Source: Candidatus Scybalocola faecipullorum (GTDB taxonomy: Bacteria; Bacillota; Clostridia; Lachnospirales; Lachnospiraceae). Taken from it: a DNA stretch of 64,000 nucleotides. The DNA lies in contig DVJY01000071.1 in assembly GCA_018716485.1 (NCBI GenBank), positions 1 through 64,000 on the forward strand. The letters are read 5' to 3'. Both the position numbers and the translations under genes were made by a program. The first letter of the stretch is position 1. Every line of letters starts with the position of its first letter. The notes under the pieces were generated by a model, which did no database searches, was not told the origin of the DNA, and saw only the letters and a list, made by a program, of their open reading frames with translations. This document shows, in pieces, positions 35,190 to 44,176 of this stretch.

Positions 35190-36138
35190 GAAGCAGCATT
35201 GCCTCCACATTATATCTAGGTCTTTCTTTTGTTTCTATATATACTTTGCCTACGTATTGTCCAATCAGCCCGATAGATACAAGCTGCACACCGCCTAAGA
35301 ACCAAATTGATAAAATTAAACTTGTCCAACCCGGCTCGGCATGACCCATAAAATAAGAAATAAATGCATAAATTGCAGCAATAATACATACAAAAACAAT
35401 GCAGCAGCCTAAACCGGTAATCATACTGATGGGTCTGATACTTAATGAGGTAATGCCATCAAACGCAAAACTGAGCATTTTCTTTAGAGGATACTTTGAC
35501 TCTCCGGCCATACGCTCTTTTCTTTCGTAATAAACAGACGTAGTATTATAGCCAATCATCGGAACAATACCGCGAAGAAACAGATTCCTTTCTTTATATT
35601 TTCCAAGCTGTTCCACAGCCCGTCTGCTCATAAGCCTGAAATCCGCATGATTATAAACTGTATTTGCCCCCATAAGCCTCATAAACTTATAAAATCCCTG
35701 CGCAGTCATCCGCTTAAACGCCGTATCTTTTTTTCGTGAACTCCGGACGCCGTAAACAATATCAAATCCTTCCGACGCCCGGTCAATCATTTCTTCAATC
35801 ACAGAAATATCATCCTGAAGATCTGCATCAATAGAAATTGTAATATCCGAAAGATCCTTTGATGCCGTCAGTCCGGCCAAAAGCGCGTTTTGATGCCCCA
35901 CATTGCCGGCCAGTTTTAAACCACATACCCATGAATTTGTTTTATATTCATTTTCAATCAACTCCCATGTACGATCTTTACTCCCGTCATTGACAAAAAG
36001 TATGAAGCTGTCATCGCTGATTTTTTTCTTTTGATTCAAATCAATCATTAAACCAGTTAATTGAGCCGCTGTATCTTTAAACACTTCCTGCTCGTTATAA
36101 CATGGTACAACTATCGCCAAGCGAAACATAAAACGCAT
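35173..36138 (-). CDS. GtrB/CsbB-type undecaprenyl-phosphate glycosyltransferase
   Basis: 321 residues: a GT2 domain (LAIVVPCYNEQEVFKDTAAQ, FVNDGSKDRTWELIE, GNVGHQNALLAGL, SIDADLQDD) followed by two C-terminal membrane helices (~228-252 and ~262-286) typical of DPM1/GtrB/CsbB. It loads a sugar from a nucleotide donor onto undecaprenyl phosphate. The YfhO-like gene overlapping its 3' end is the expected acceptor-side enzyme. Two ATGs (36138, 36129) are possible; AAGGAG is 2 bases from the first and 11 from the second. Confidence 0.9.
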   Translation of the reverse strand: MRFMFRLAIVVPCYNEQEVFKDTAAQLTGLMIDLNQKKKISDDSFILFVNDGSKDRTWELIENEYKTNSWVCGLKLAGNVGHQNALLAGLTASKDLSDITISIDADLQDDISVIEEMIDRASEGFDIVYGVRSSRKKDTAFKRMTAQGFYKFMRLMGANTVYNHADFRLMSRRAVEQLGKYKERNLFLRGIVPMIGYNTTSVYYERKERMAGESKYPLKKMLSFAFDGITSLSIRPISMITGLGCCIVFVCIIAAIYAFISYFMGHAEPGWTSLILSIWFLGGVQLVSIGLIGQYVGKVYIETKERPRYNVEAMLLHENDK

Positions 36139-36150
36139 ATCTCCTTTGTA

Positions 36151-38148
36151 TCAGGCTTTCAAAACACCCGTCCTTGTATCAAAATAATATGTCTTTCCGT
36201 CAATTTTATACGTTCCATATACCATACGGCCATTTTCATCATAATAATACGTATTACCGTGATGTTTTGTCCAGCCTGTTGCCATTTCTCCTGTATCTTC
36301 ATCAAAATAACGCCAGCTGCCGGAAGTATATTTCTCACCATAAATCTTTACACCGGTAACTTCATCAAACCCATATGTTTTGCCGTCGATGGTCCGAATA
36401 CCGTAATTCATCTTACCGTCAGTTCCGTAATAATATTCATGATTATGGTGCTTTGTCCAACCCGTTGCCATTTTTCCTGTATCTTCATCAAAATAACGCC
36501 AACCGCCAACGGTATATTTCTCGCCATAAATTTTTACGCCGGTTACTTCATCAAATCCATACGTTACACCGTCAATGGTCTGAATGCCGTATAACATACG
36601 ACCATTTTTATCATAGTAATATTCATGGCCATGATGCCTTGTCCAGCCTGTCGCCATCACACCGGCATCTTCCTCGAAGTACCGCCATGCACCTTCAATA
36701 TACTTTTCGCCATATATTTTCACGCCGGTTACTTCATCAAATCCATACGTTACACCGTCAATGGTCTGAATACCGTATAACATACATCCATTCTTATCGT
36801 AATAGTATTCGCGGACATGCTCTGTCCAGCCTGTCGCCATTTCTCCTGTTTCTTCGTCAAAATAACGCCACGCGCCTGCAATATACTTTTCACCGTATAT
36901 TTTTACACCGGTCACATCATCAAATCCGTACGTTACGCCGTCAATCGTATAGATACCATGAACCATTCGGCCTTCGCTGTCATAATAGTATTCATTGCCG
37001 TGATGCTTTGTCCAGCCTGTCGCCATCGTTCCGTCACTGTAGAAATAGTACCATGATCCATTAATACATTTTTCTGTACCCTGCGTATTGTCCTGATCTT
37101 CCTCACTGTAATATTCCAGATCCAAATCCACATTAGTGCTGATGCCGTCGATTTTTCCCTGTGATGTAAACTGCCACATTCTGAACTCACCGGCATATGA
37201 TGTGATTGTTCCTTTCACAGCGTCATAAGACGGATATTCTACGCCCCAGTCAGTATAATACGGATAGTGCGCCACCCACATATCAAACAGTGATTCAAGA
37301 CGGCTTGTTTCCCAATTATTTTCATTTTCATAGCCGCTCTTGCTTGCATACATCATGGCATCGTAGCCGCCCTGCTCAACGCGGTTCAAAAATGCAATGG
37401 CATTATCTGTACGCGCTGTTTTGGAAAGGCCATAAGTACGGTAATCAGGATTATCGAATCCTTCACAGTCATAGACAATCGGATATGTCACATTATAGTC
37501 ATCAAGAATATCCATCACATATTCCGCTTCTTCGACAGCTTCTTCTTCATTAATAGCCGTTGAGAAGAAATAAGCGCCGATTTTCACACCGGCTTTCTGA
37601 GCGCCTGCCAAATTATTCAGCGCCTGTGAATCTATAACAATTCTTCCTGTACCGTAGCCTCTGTAGCCGATTCGGATAATTGCAAAATCCACACCGGCAT
37701 TTTTTACTTTATTCCAATCAATAGTTCCGTTAAATTCAGACACATCAATGCCATAAGCTTTGATCTCTTTTTGCTCCTGCTCTGAAAATGTCTGTATATC
37801 AAATCCTTCTCTGGCAGCATCTCTGTAGTTTCTGTCCGCCTCCGGATCGTCGTTGGCCTGCTGCGTTTCACTTTGTGTCCCGGTTTCCGTCTCGGCAGCT
37901 TCGGTCTCGGTTATCTCAGTTTCTGTTTCAGTCCCGGCCTGTTCAGTTTCCGTCTCAGTCTGTACAGCCTCTGTTTCTTCGGCTTCTGTCTGAAGATTTT
38001 CTGTCTCGGCTTCCGTCTCAGTCTGCTGCGTCTCACTCTCAGTCTGTACGGCAACTTCTCCTGCCATAGCAGATGCCGGATAGACCGATGTACTGATCAG
38101 TGCCGCTGCTGTCAGCAGTATAAAACCTTTTCTAAATCTGTTAAACAT
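36151..38148 (-). CDS. GH25 lysozyme with cell-wall-binding repeats
   Basis: 665-residue secreted muramidase. A signal peptide (~1-30, ending SAMAG) precedes a long Glu/Thr/Gln-rich linker (~30-100) and a GH25 domain (~130-350) with AYGIDVSEFNGTIDWNKVKN, FAIIRIGYRGYG, the catalytic acidic pair in PIVYDCEGFD, and MWQFTSQGKIDG. The C-terminal half (~360-665) is cell-wall-binding repeats of the TGWTKHHGNEYYYDSEGRMV type. It cleaves the MurNAc-GlcNAc bond. Located between glf and the csbB-like gene, it sits inside the capsule operon, so expression of the hydrolase is tied to polymer synthesis. Confidence 0.93.
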   Translation of the reverse strand: MFNRFRKGFILLTAAALISTSVYPASAMAGEVAVQTESETQQTETEAETENLQTEAEETEAVQTETETEQAGTETETEITETEAAETETGTQSETQQANDDPEADRNYRDAAREGFDIQTFSEQEQKEIKAYGIDVSEFNGTIDWNKVKNAGVDFAIIRIGYRGYGTGRIVIDSQALNNLAGAQKAGVKIGAYFFSTAINEEEAVEEAEYVMDILDDYNVTYPIVYDCEGFDNPDYRTYGLSKTARTDNAIAFLNRVEQGGYDAMMYASKSGYENENNWETSRLESLFDMWVAHYPYYTDWGVEYPSYDAVKGTITSYAGEFRMWQFTSQGKIDGISTNVDLDLEYYSEEDQDNTQGTEKCINGSWYYFYSDGTMATGWTKHHGNEYYYDSEGRMVHGIYTIDGVTYGFDDVTGVKIYGEKYIAGAWRYFDEETGEMATGWTEHVREYYYDKNGCMLYGIQTIDGVTYGFDEVTGVKIYGEKYIEGAWRYFEEDAGVMATGWTRHHGHEYYYDKNGRMLYGIQTIDGVTYGFDEVTGVKIYGEKYTVGGWRYFDEDTGKMATGWTKHHNHEYYYGTDGKMNYGIRTIDGKTYGFDEVTGVKIYGEKYTSGSWRYFDEDTGEMATGWTKHHGNTYYYDENGRMVYGTYKIDGKTYYFDTRTGVLKA

Positions 38149-38180
38149 CTTTTATGTTTCCTTTCTTCCAATCAAGTCCA

Positions 38181-39281
38181 TTAATTTCCAAGTTCTTTCT
38201 CTGCCAGATTAAAAGCGGATTCAATGACTTTATCCATATCATAATATTTATATTCCGCCAAACGTCCGCCCAAGATATAGTGATCCTGTGCTGCCCGGTC
38301 TCTATACTGCTCATAAAGTTTCTGATTTTTCTCGTCATTCATCGGGTAGTACGGCTCCATGCCCGGCGCCCATGCGGCAGGATATTCGCGGGTAATCACT
38401 GTTTTAGGCTGAGTACCGAATTCAAAATGTTTATGTTCGATAACGCGTGTGTACGGTGTTTCTCTGTCTGTGAAGTTCATTACAGCAACGCCCTGATAAT
38501 TTTCCTTGTCCAAGACCTCTGTTTCAAATTTAAGACTTCTGTACTCCAATTTTCCGAAACAATAGTCATACAATGAGTCCAGCGTACCCGTATACAGTAC
38601 CTTGTCCCCCATTGCATTATACATTTCTCTGTTTTCGTTATAATCAACGCCGGTTTTAATATCACAGCCTTCAAACAGTTTTTCAATCAGCACGTTGTAG
38701 CCGCCGATCGGGATTCCCTGATATAAATCGTTAAAATAATTATTATCATATGTATATCTGACCGGAAGTCGGCGGATAATAAATGCCGGAAGGTCTTTGC
38801 AGTCTCTGCCCCACTGTTTTTCAGTGTAACCTTTGACAAGCTTTTCATATATATCCGTGCCCACAAGGCTGATTGCCTGCTCTTCCAAGTTTTTCGGCTC
38901 TCCGGTAATTTTTTGTTTCTGGGTTTCAATGATTTCTTTTGCCTCATCCGGTGTGGCAATACCCCACATCTTGCTGAATGTATTCATATTAAAAGGCATA
39001 TTGTAAATCTCTCCGTGATAATTGGCTACCGGAGAATTTGTATAGCGGTTAAATTCCGCAAGGCTGTTGACAAAATCCCATACTTTTCTATTGCTTGTGT
39101 GAAAAATATGCGCACCGTATTTGTGAACGTGAATGCCTTCCACATCTTCACAATAAATATTACCGCCGATAGTATCACGTTTTTCAATAACAAGGCATGT
39201 CTTCCCCTTTTTCACCGCATGCCAGCAAAATACACCGCTGAACAAACCGGCGCCGACAACAACATAATCATATTTTTTCAT
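38181..39281 (-). CDS. glf: UDP-galactopyranose mutase
   Basis: 366-residue flavoenzyme converting UDP-galactopyranose to UDP-galactofuranose. The FAD dinucleotide motif is YVVVGAGLFSGVFC, followed by CLVIEKRDTIGGN and the substrate region KYGAHIFHTSNRKVWDF; RLAEYKYYDMDKVI near the C-terminus is typical of bacterial Glf. It indicates that the surface glycan contains galactofuranose. Its start and ribosome site come from copy 2 of the dispersed leader element, which fills the gap to the upstream deacetylase gene. Confidence 0.95.
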   Translation of the reverse strand: MKKYDYVVVGAGLFSGVFCWHAVKKGKTCLVIEKRDTIGGNIYCEDVEGIHVHKYGAHIFHTSNRKVWDFVNSLAEFNRYTNSPVANYHGEIYNMPFNMNTFSKMWGIATPDEAKEIIETQKQKITGEPKNLEEQAISLVGTDIYEKLVKGYTEKQWGRDCKDLPAFIIRRLPVRYTYDNNYFNDLYQGIPIGGYNVLIEKLFEGCDIKTGVDYNENREMYNAMGDKVLYTGTLDSLYDYCFGKLEYRSLKFETEVLDKENYQGVAVMNFTDRETPYTRVIEHKHFEFGTQPKTVITREYPAAWAPGMEPYYPMNDEKNQKLYEQYRDRAAQDHYILGGRLAEYKYYDMDKVIESAFNLAEKELGN

Positions 39282-39357
39282 GCTTTCCTCTTTCCTGACG
39301 CACCTGCTGCGTCAATAATGATAGATTTGGAAGTTTACTTCCAAACATTTTCCTCCT
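39282..39357 (-). repeat. Dispersed leader element, copy 2 (before glf)
   Basis: Same element as at 3684-3756. Here the first hairpin is a perfect TTTGGAAG-TAAA-CTTCCAAA and the second is TGACGCA-GCAGG-TGCGTCA. An ATG lies 3 bases after AGGAGG, opening a 26-codon frame (39348 to 39268, beginning [20 protein letters not shown]) that ends inside glf. The element fills almost the whole 83-base gap between two co-oriented genes, so it was inserted into, or substituted for, an intercistronic region. Confidence 0.85.
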
Positions 39358-39364
39358 GAAACTA

Positions 39365-40501
39365 CTATTTATAAAAACTATAATATACATGTCCATCCTG
39401 AAGTTCAATATTTCTGGCCCTTGCCAGTTCACTGACTGTCACAAGCTGATAACCTTTTTCTATTAATTTCGGTATGATTGTTTCCGAGGCTTCAGCTGTC
39501 TGTTTATATAAATCATGCATCAATACGATATCTCCGTCTTTCACATGATCGAGCACCGCTTCAACCGTTTTTTCGGCATCTTTTGTCTCCCAGTCTTTCG
39601 TATCGATCGACCAGTAGATCATTGGCATATCTGCCTCCTCCTGAACAGCAGTATTATAGAATCCGCCCGGCGGACGCATCAGTGTCGGGCGGATACCCGT
39701 AATTGATTCAATGGTATCGCTGGTATGATCCAGCTGATAGTTAATGCCGTCTCTGTCCAAATTCGAAAGCCACTGATGTTCCCATGTATGATTGGCAAGC
39801 TCACAATCTAAAGAGACAATTCTTTTTTCCGTTTCCGGATATGTACTCACCTGACTGCCGATCTGGAAAAATGTTGCTTTCGCATGATACTTTTCAAGAA
39901 TATCCAAAATTTTATCTGTATGTGCCGACGGTCCGTCATCATAAGTAAGGGCAACCATCGGTTTTGAAATATCCACGTTTAATTCCTGATATTCACCGGT
40001 ATCACTGTCAAACCAGCATACTTTTCCGTCAATTTCTTTTTTCCCGAATACTTGACTGCCGTCACTGTCATAATAATACATCTTTCCATCCCGTTTAATC
40101 CAGCCGACCGCCATATTGCCTTCATCATCAAAATAATACGTCTTACCCGCGATACTTAGAGTTCCGGTCACAAGCGCACCATCCTCTCCGAAATACCTTC
40201 TCTGTCCGCCAAAATTTTCCCAATAATTGCGTTTCATATAATTCAAACGATCGTCAAAAACATATTGTTTCCCGTCAATCTCCGCAGCGCCGCGGCTTTT
40301 AGCGCCATTTTCATCATAATAATAGTCATGCCCTCTGTCAGTGACCCACTGGTTTTTATATTCTGCAGACTGACGCTTTTTTCCCAAAGGACGAACAGTT
40401 CGCCCCACCATTGCCGTCGACGGGTACAGACTCACTGCCGCATAAACAAACGCTGCAAGCAGCGCCGCTGTAATAAAAAATATCATAAGTATCTTTTTCA
40501 T
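39365..40501 (-). CDS. Polysaccharide deacetylase with cell-wall-binding repeats
   Basis: 378 residues. An N-terminal membrane anchor or signal (ILMIFFITAALLAAFVYAAV) is followed by cell-wall-binding repeats (~50-170) and a C-terminal NodB domain (~180-375). Motifs: MVALTYDDGPSAHTDK (metal aspartate), the H-x3-H pair in ANHTWEHQW, LMRPPGGFYN, WSIDTKDWE and IVLMHD. It probably removes acetyl groups from peptidoglycan or a wall polymer, giving lysozyme resistance; the exact substrate is inference. Repeats precede the catalytic domain here, the reverse of the GH25 protein. First gene of the large capsule operon. Confidence 0.92.
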   Translation of the reverse strand: MKKILMIFFITAALLAAFVYAAVSLYPSTAMVGRTVRPLGKKRQSAEYKNQWVTDRGHDYYYDENGAKSRGAAEIDGKQYVFDDRLNYMKRNYWENFGGQRRYFGEDGALVTGTLSIAGKTYYFDDEGNMAVGWIKRDGKMYYYDSDGSQVFGKKEIDGKVCWFDSDTGEYQELNVDISKPMVALTYDDGPSAHTDKILDILEKYHAKATFFQIGSQVSTYPETEKRIVSLDCELANHTWEHQWLSNLDRDGINYQLDHTSDTIESITGIRPTLMRPPGGFYNTAVQEEADMPMIYWSIDTKDWETKDAEKTVEAVLDHVKDGDIVLMHDLYKQTAEASETIIPKLIEKGYQLVTVSELARARNIELQDGHVYYSFYK

Positions 40502-40531
40502 AAATCACCATAATTATTAAAGTATAATCCC

Positions 40532-40560
40532 TGCACGATGTGCAATCATTATATCATACA
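40532..40560 (-). promoter_or_regulatory. Extended -10 promoter candidate of the capsule operon
   Basis: The minus strand has TGATATAAT about 45 bases before the deacetylase start: a perfect -10 with the TG extension and no good -35. It is the only promoter I see for the 13 co-oriented genes down to the terminator at 22491. The rest of 40502-40665 shows only two copies of CTGGAAAAT and no terminator for recD2. Confidence 0.4.
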
Positions 40561-40665
40561 TACCTTTGTTTTTCCTAGCCATTTATTACAAAATTATGAC
40601 ATTTTCCAGTAGATTTGTTAATATTTTCCAGTCAATTATATTTCACCGGCAGCTGTGCATATTTT

Positions 40666-42891
40666 TCAGCCTGATATTTCGCAGATTCGCTCTGCCAGAG
40701 ATGAATAACGCTTCTGCTCACTGCCGTTTTCGATCATTGCCTGCACTGCTGCATCACTGCCCACAATCGCCACACAAGTTTTGGCCCGCGTCACAGCGGT
40801 ATACAAAATATTTCTGTTAAACAACATTCGCGGACCGGAAAGCAGCGGTATAATAACCGCCGGATACTCACTGCCTTGAGATTTATGTATTGTAATGGCA
40901 TAAGCCAGTTCCAGTTCATCCAACTGTGCAAACGGATAAACAATCTTTCGGCCTTCATCGAATTCAACTGTCATCTGCTCCGAAAAAAGATTCACAGACT
41001 GAATAATCCCCATATCTCCGTTAAATACGCCGACGCCTTTATCAATTGTCACACCGTAATTGCCTGTAATTTCCCATTCAAGCTGATAATTATTTTTTAT
41101 CTGCATCACTTTATCGCCTTCGCGGAAAGTACAGCCGTGGGCTTCTTTTTCCCGCTTATTTTCTGAAGGCGGATTCAAAAAATTCTGAAGTACCTGATTC
41201 AGTTTTTCAACACCCAGCTCTCCTTTGCGCATCGGTGTCAGCACTTGAATCTCATATGGCACCGCATGTACATTCGGCGGAAGCTTGTCTCTGATCAGCG
41301 CCCCCATGACACCCAGAATACTCTGGGTATCGTAACGCTTAAGGCAGAAAAAATCTGTTGTTTTATGCTCCAAATCCAGCTGCTGTCCGGCATTAATTTT
41401 ATGTGCGTTTGTAATAATCGCACTTTCCATAGCCTGACGAAAAATTTTAGTTAACATAACTACATTAAAGCAATGGGAACGGATCATGTCTTTCAGCACA
41501 TTGCCCGGCCCGACACTTGGCAGCTGATTCACATCACCGACAAGAATCAGACGCGTTCCCGGGAGAATTGCTTTCAGCAAAAAATTCAGCAGATTAATGT
41601 CAACCATAGACATCTCATCAATAATGACCGCATCAGCCTCCAGCGGATTATTTTCATTGCGTTCAAACCGTGCCGCCGTGCTGTCCGAAGGCGCCCCCGA
41701 AAGTTCCAGCATACGGTGGATTGTCTGCGCCTCATACCCCGTCGCCTCTGACATCCTTTTGGCAGCCCGCCCCGTCGGCGCCGCCAGACGGATCTCCAAA
41801 CCTTCATATTCAAAATACTTGATAATAGCGTTGATTGTCGTTGTCTTTCCGGTACCCGGTCCGCCGGTAATAATGAGCACGCCGTTTCCTGCTGCTTCCG
41901 CCACGGCCATTTTCTGCATTTCATCAAGACTCAGCCCTTCATCAGCTTCAATTCTTGTAATCATACGCCTGACAGCAGGCATATCCACGTCGTATTTTAA
42001 ATTCAGCTGACATAGCATCCTCGCCGCATTTAATTCCTGATAGTAATAAGCAGCGGCATATACAGCTCTCTGCCCATCTGTTTCTTTAATAATGATTTTC
42101 TTATCCATGCTCAAATCCGTCAGATGCTTTTTTATATATTCGGCGTCAATCTCCAAAAGCTTGGCTGCCGAAGCAATCAGTGCATCTTCGGGCAGATATG
42201 TATGTCCGTTTAGGGAGGCCTGCTGCAAAGCATAAATAATGCCGCTTCGTATACGGTAATCAGAATTAGATCCGATACCGGCCCTGACGGCAATCTCATC
42301 AGCCAGCTTAAATCCGATGCCAGAAATATCCTCGGCCAGCCGATACGGATTTTCTTTGATAATATCATATAGTTTCTCATGATATTCATTGTAAATTTTA
42401 ACAGCAAACGTGGTAGAAATACCATATTTTTCCAAAAACATCATTGCCTGACGCATATCCTGTTTTTCGTGGAACTGCACATAAATATCCTGCGCTTTCC
42501 GTTCACTGATCCCTTTAATTTCTGACAAACGCTCCGGTTCTTCCTCAATGATTCTGAATGTATCCTCTTTAAATTTTTTTACAATCTTTCCGGCCAGCGC
42601 CGGGCCGATACCCTTAATGACGCCGGAACCTAAATAGCGCTCCACTGAATAAATATCCTCGGGCATCTCCACCACATAGCTGTCGATTCTGAACTGGCGG
42701 CCGTAAACCGGATGTTCCACATACTGCCCTTCTGCCTTAATATATTCGCCCTCGCTGATTGCCGGGAGCATACCGACACAGGCAATTTCCCTGCCCTGAG
42801 CCATCAGATTCAGTACCGTATAGCCATTGGTTTCATTTTGAAAAATAATATGTTCAATCAATCCCTGTATTTCTTCCACCGTTTTTATCAC
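40666..42891 (-). CDS. recD2: RecD2 family ATP-dependent helicase
   Basis: 741-residue SF1B 5'-3' DNA helicase of the RecD2 type, which works without RecBC and has roles in repair and replication-fork stability. The N-terminal helix-hairpin-helix region (LGSGVIKGIGPALAGKIVKK, LSEIKGISERKAQDIY) distinguishes it from RecD1. Walker A is GGPGTGKTTT with K349, Walker B-like VIIDEMSMVD, and motif VI region ELAYAITIHKSQGSEYPAV. The frame opens with GTG at 42891; a second GTG at 42879 is equally possible because the GGAGA motif is better spaced for it. Confidence 0.92.
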   Translation of the reverse strand: MIKTVEEIQGLIEHIIFQNETNGYTVLNLMAQGREIACVGMLPAISEGEYIKAEGQYVEHPVYGRQFRIDSYVVEMPEDIYSVERYLGSGVIKGIGPALAGKIVKKFKEDTFRIIEEEPERLSEIKGISERKAQDIYVQFHEKQDMRQAMMFLEKYGISTTFAVKIYNEYHEKLYDIIKENPYRLAEDISGIGFKLADEIAVRAGIGSNSDYRIRSGIIYALQQASLNGHTYLPEDALIASAAKLLEIDAEYIKKHLTDLSMDKKIIIKETDGQRAVYAAAYYYQELNAARMLCQLNLKYDVDMPAVRRMITRIEADEGLSLDEMQKMAVAEAAGNGVLIITGGPGTGKTTTINAIIKYFEYEGLEIRLAAPTGRAAKRMSEATGYEAQTIHRMLELSGAPSDSTAARFERNENNPLEADAVIIDEMSMVDINLLNFLLKAILPGTRLILVGDVNQLPSVGPGNVLKDMIRSHCFNVVMLTKIFRQAMESAIITNAHKINAGQQLDLEHKTTDFFCLKRYDTQSILGVMGALIRDKLPPNVHAVPYEIQVLTPMRKGELGVEKLNQVLQNFLNPPSENKREKEAHGCTFREGDKVMQIKNNYQLEWEITGNYGVTIDKGVGVFNGDMGIIQSVNLFSEQMTVEFDEGRKIVYPFAQLDELELAYAITIHKSQGSEYPAVIIPLLSGPRMLFNRNILYTAVTRAKTCVAIVGSDAAVQAMIENGSEQKRYSSLAERICEISG

Positions 42892-42894
42892 TCT

Positions 42895-42932
42895 CCAAAA
42901 AATGTACTGCCAAATATTCGGCAGTACATTGA
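42895..42932 (-). terminator. Terminator of mreB
   Basis: AATGTACTGCC pairs perfectly with GGCAGTACATT across an 8-base loop and is followed by a T run. It reaches into the GGAGA ribosome site of recD2, so recD2 has no separate visible promoter. Confidence 0.85.
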
Positions 42933-42941
42933 AATTTTCCT

Positions 42942-43961
42942 TTACATTTCTTTGCTCTCCGGCATTTTCTTTCCCATTTTACAGGCAGCGGCTGACTGTG
43001 CGTAACATCCCGTGCCTATAGCCACAACAGACATCGGGTCTTGGGCGATTGTCGTTTGTATACCGACCGTATTTTCAATCAGCCGGTCGAAACCATACAA
43101 AAGACTGCCTCCTCCTGTCATCACAATGCCTCTTCGCGCAATATCCGCAGCCAATTCAGGCGGTGTACGCTCCAGCACCTGCCGGATTCCAGAAACAATG
43201 ATCTGCGCCGGAGCCATGAAAGCTTCCATGGCCTCTTCTGACGTAAATTGTATTGTCTTTGGCAATCCTGTCAGCTGATTTCTTCCATGGACTTTTATGA
43301 TTTTTGCTTCAATAAAAGGACATACGCATCCTGCCTGCTTTTTTATTTCTTCCGCGGTACATTTACCGATCAGCATATTATGCTTTTTCTTAATATAGCG
43401 TATCAGAGCCTCATCAAAATTATCCCCGGCCACTCGAACGGAGGTGCTGATCACTGTCTCATTCATAGAAATTACCGCAATATCTGTTGTTCCTCCGCCG
43501 ATATCTACGATCAAACTGCCGACCGGCCGTGAAATATCGATGCCTGCACCGATAGCGCCCGCCACAGGTTCCTCAACAATCTGTACTTCTCTGGCTCCGG
43601 CGCGGACTGCAGCCTCAACAACCGCTCTTTTTTCCACTTCTGTCGCACCGCTGGGCACGCATATACTTAATCTCGGTTTTTTAAAATGTTTTTTGCTTAG
43701 CGCTTTCTCTATAAAATACTTCAGCATCTGGCCGGCTGCCTTATCATCAGAAATCACACCCCGGCTCAGCGGACGGATGGCTGCGATATTTCCCGGAGTC
43801 CGCCCGATCATCATCTGTGCTTCCTCGCCAATGGCTTGAATTTCCTGAGTGTCTTTGTCATATGCGACAACCGACGGCTCATTGACCACTATGCCTCTGC
43901 CGCGTACATAAACAAGCACACTGGCTGTTCCCAAGTCAATACCGATATCGGAGACAAGCAT
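42942..43961 (-). CDS. mreB: MreB/Mbl actin-like cell-shape protein
   Basis: 339-residue bacterial actin that organises lateral wall synthesis with the elongasome. Phosphate-1 motif DIGIDLGTASVLVYV at the N-terminus, connect motifs, phosphate-2 LIVDIGGGTTDIAVI, and the adenosine motif GIVMTGGGSLLYGFD. The start at 43961 has GGAGGAGGA 5 bases upstream; the frame extends to 44018 but without a ribosome site. There are no mreC or mreD genes beside it, so it may be an Mbl-like second actin. Confidence 0.92.
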   Translation of the reverse strand: MLVSDIGIDLGTASVLVYVRGRGIVVNEPSVVAYDKDTQEIQAIGEEAQMMIGRTPGNIAAIRPLSRGVISDDKAAGQMLKYFIEKALSKKHFKKPRLSICVPSGATEVEKRAVVEAAVRAGAREVQIVEEPVAGAIGAGIDISRPVGSLIVDIGGGTTDIAVISMNETVISTSVRVAGDNFDEALIRYIKKKHNMLIGKCTAEEIKKQAGCVCPFIEAKIIKVHGRNQLTGLPKTIQFTSEEAMEAFMAPAQIIVSGIRQVLERTPPELAADIARRGIVMTGGGSLLYGFDRLIENTVGIQTTIAQDPMSVVAIGTGCYAQSAAACKMGKKMPESKEM

Positions 43962-44027
43962 TGCTCCTCCTCCTTCCAAAACTATAGAATCTATTACAGT
44001 ATGCCCGGGAAATGCCAATTTAAACCC

Positions 44028-44056
44028 ATCATAGCATTAGCCTTTAATTTGGTCAA
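44028..44056 (-). promoter_or_regulatory. Promoter of mreB
   Basis: TTGACC (44056-44051), 17-base spacer, TATGAT (44033-44028). It lies downstream of the ncRNA terminator, so mreB and the ncRNA are separate units. Confidence 0.65.
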
Positions 44057-44131
44057 GTGAATGGGCCCGCCCGCTGAATAAGTTTTTAAATTCTGTTCCT
44101 GTCCGGTATCCGGTTTTCGGGTCTATTGCAC

Positions 44132-44176
44132 AAAAAAAATGGGGAACACCAATTCTCAATTTAATTAGTGCTCCCC
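44132..44176 (-). terminator. Terminator of the free-standing RNA
   Basis: AATTAGTGCTCCCC pairs with GGGGAACACCAATT's partner strand (two imperfect positions) across an 8-base loop, followed by eight T. It ends about 75 bases before the mreB -35 box. Confidence 0.85.

Noticed and set aside
24487-40501. Capsule region as a prophage or integrative element
   Set aside because: No integrase, attachment repeats, tRNA or phage structural genes; the AT-rich composition fits an exchangeable capsule locus.
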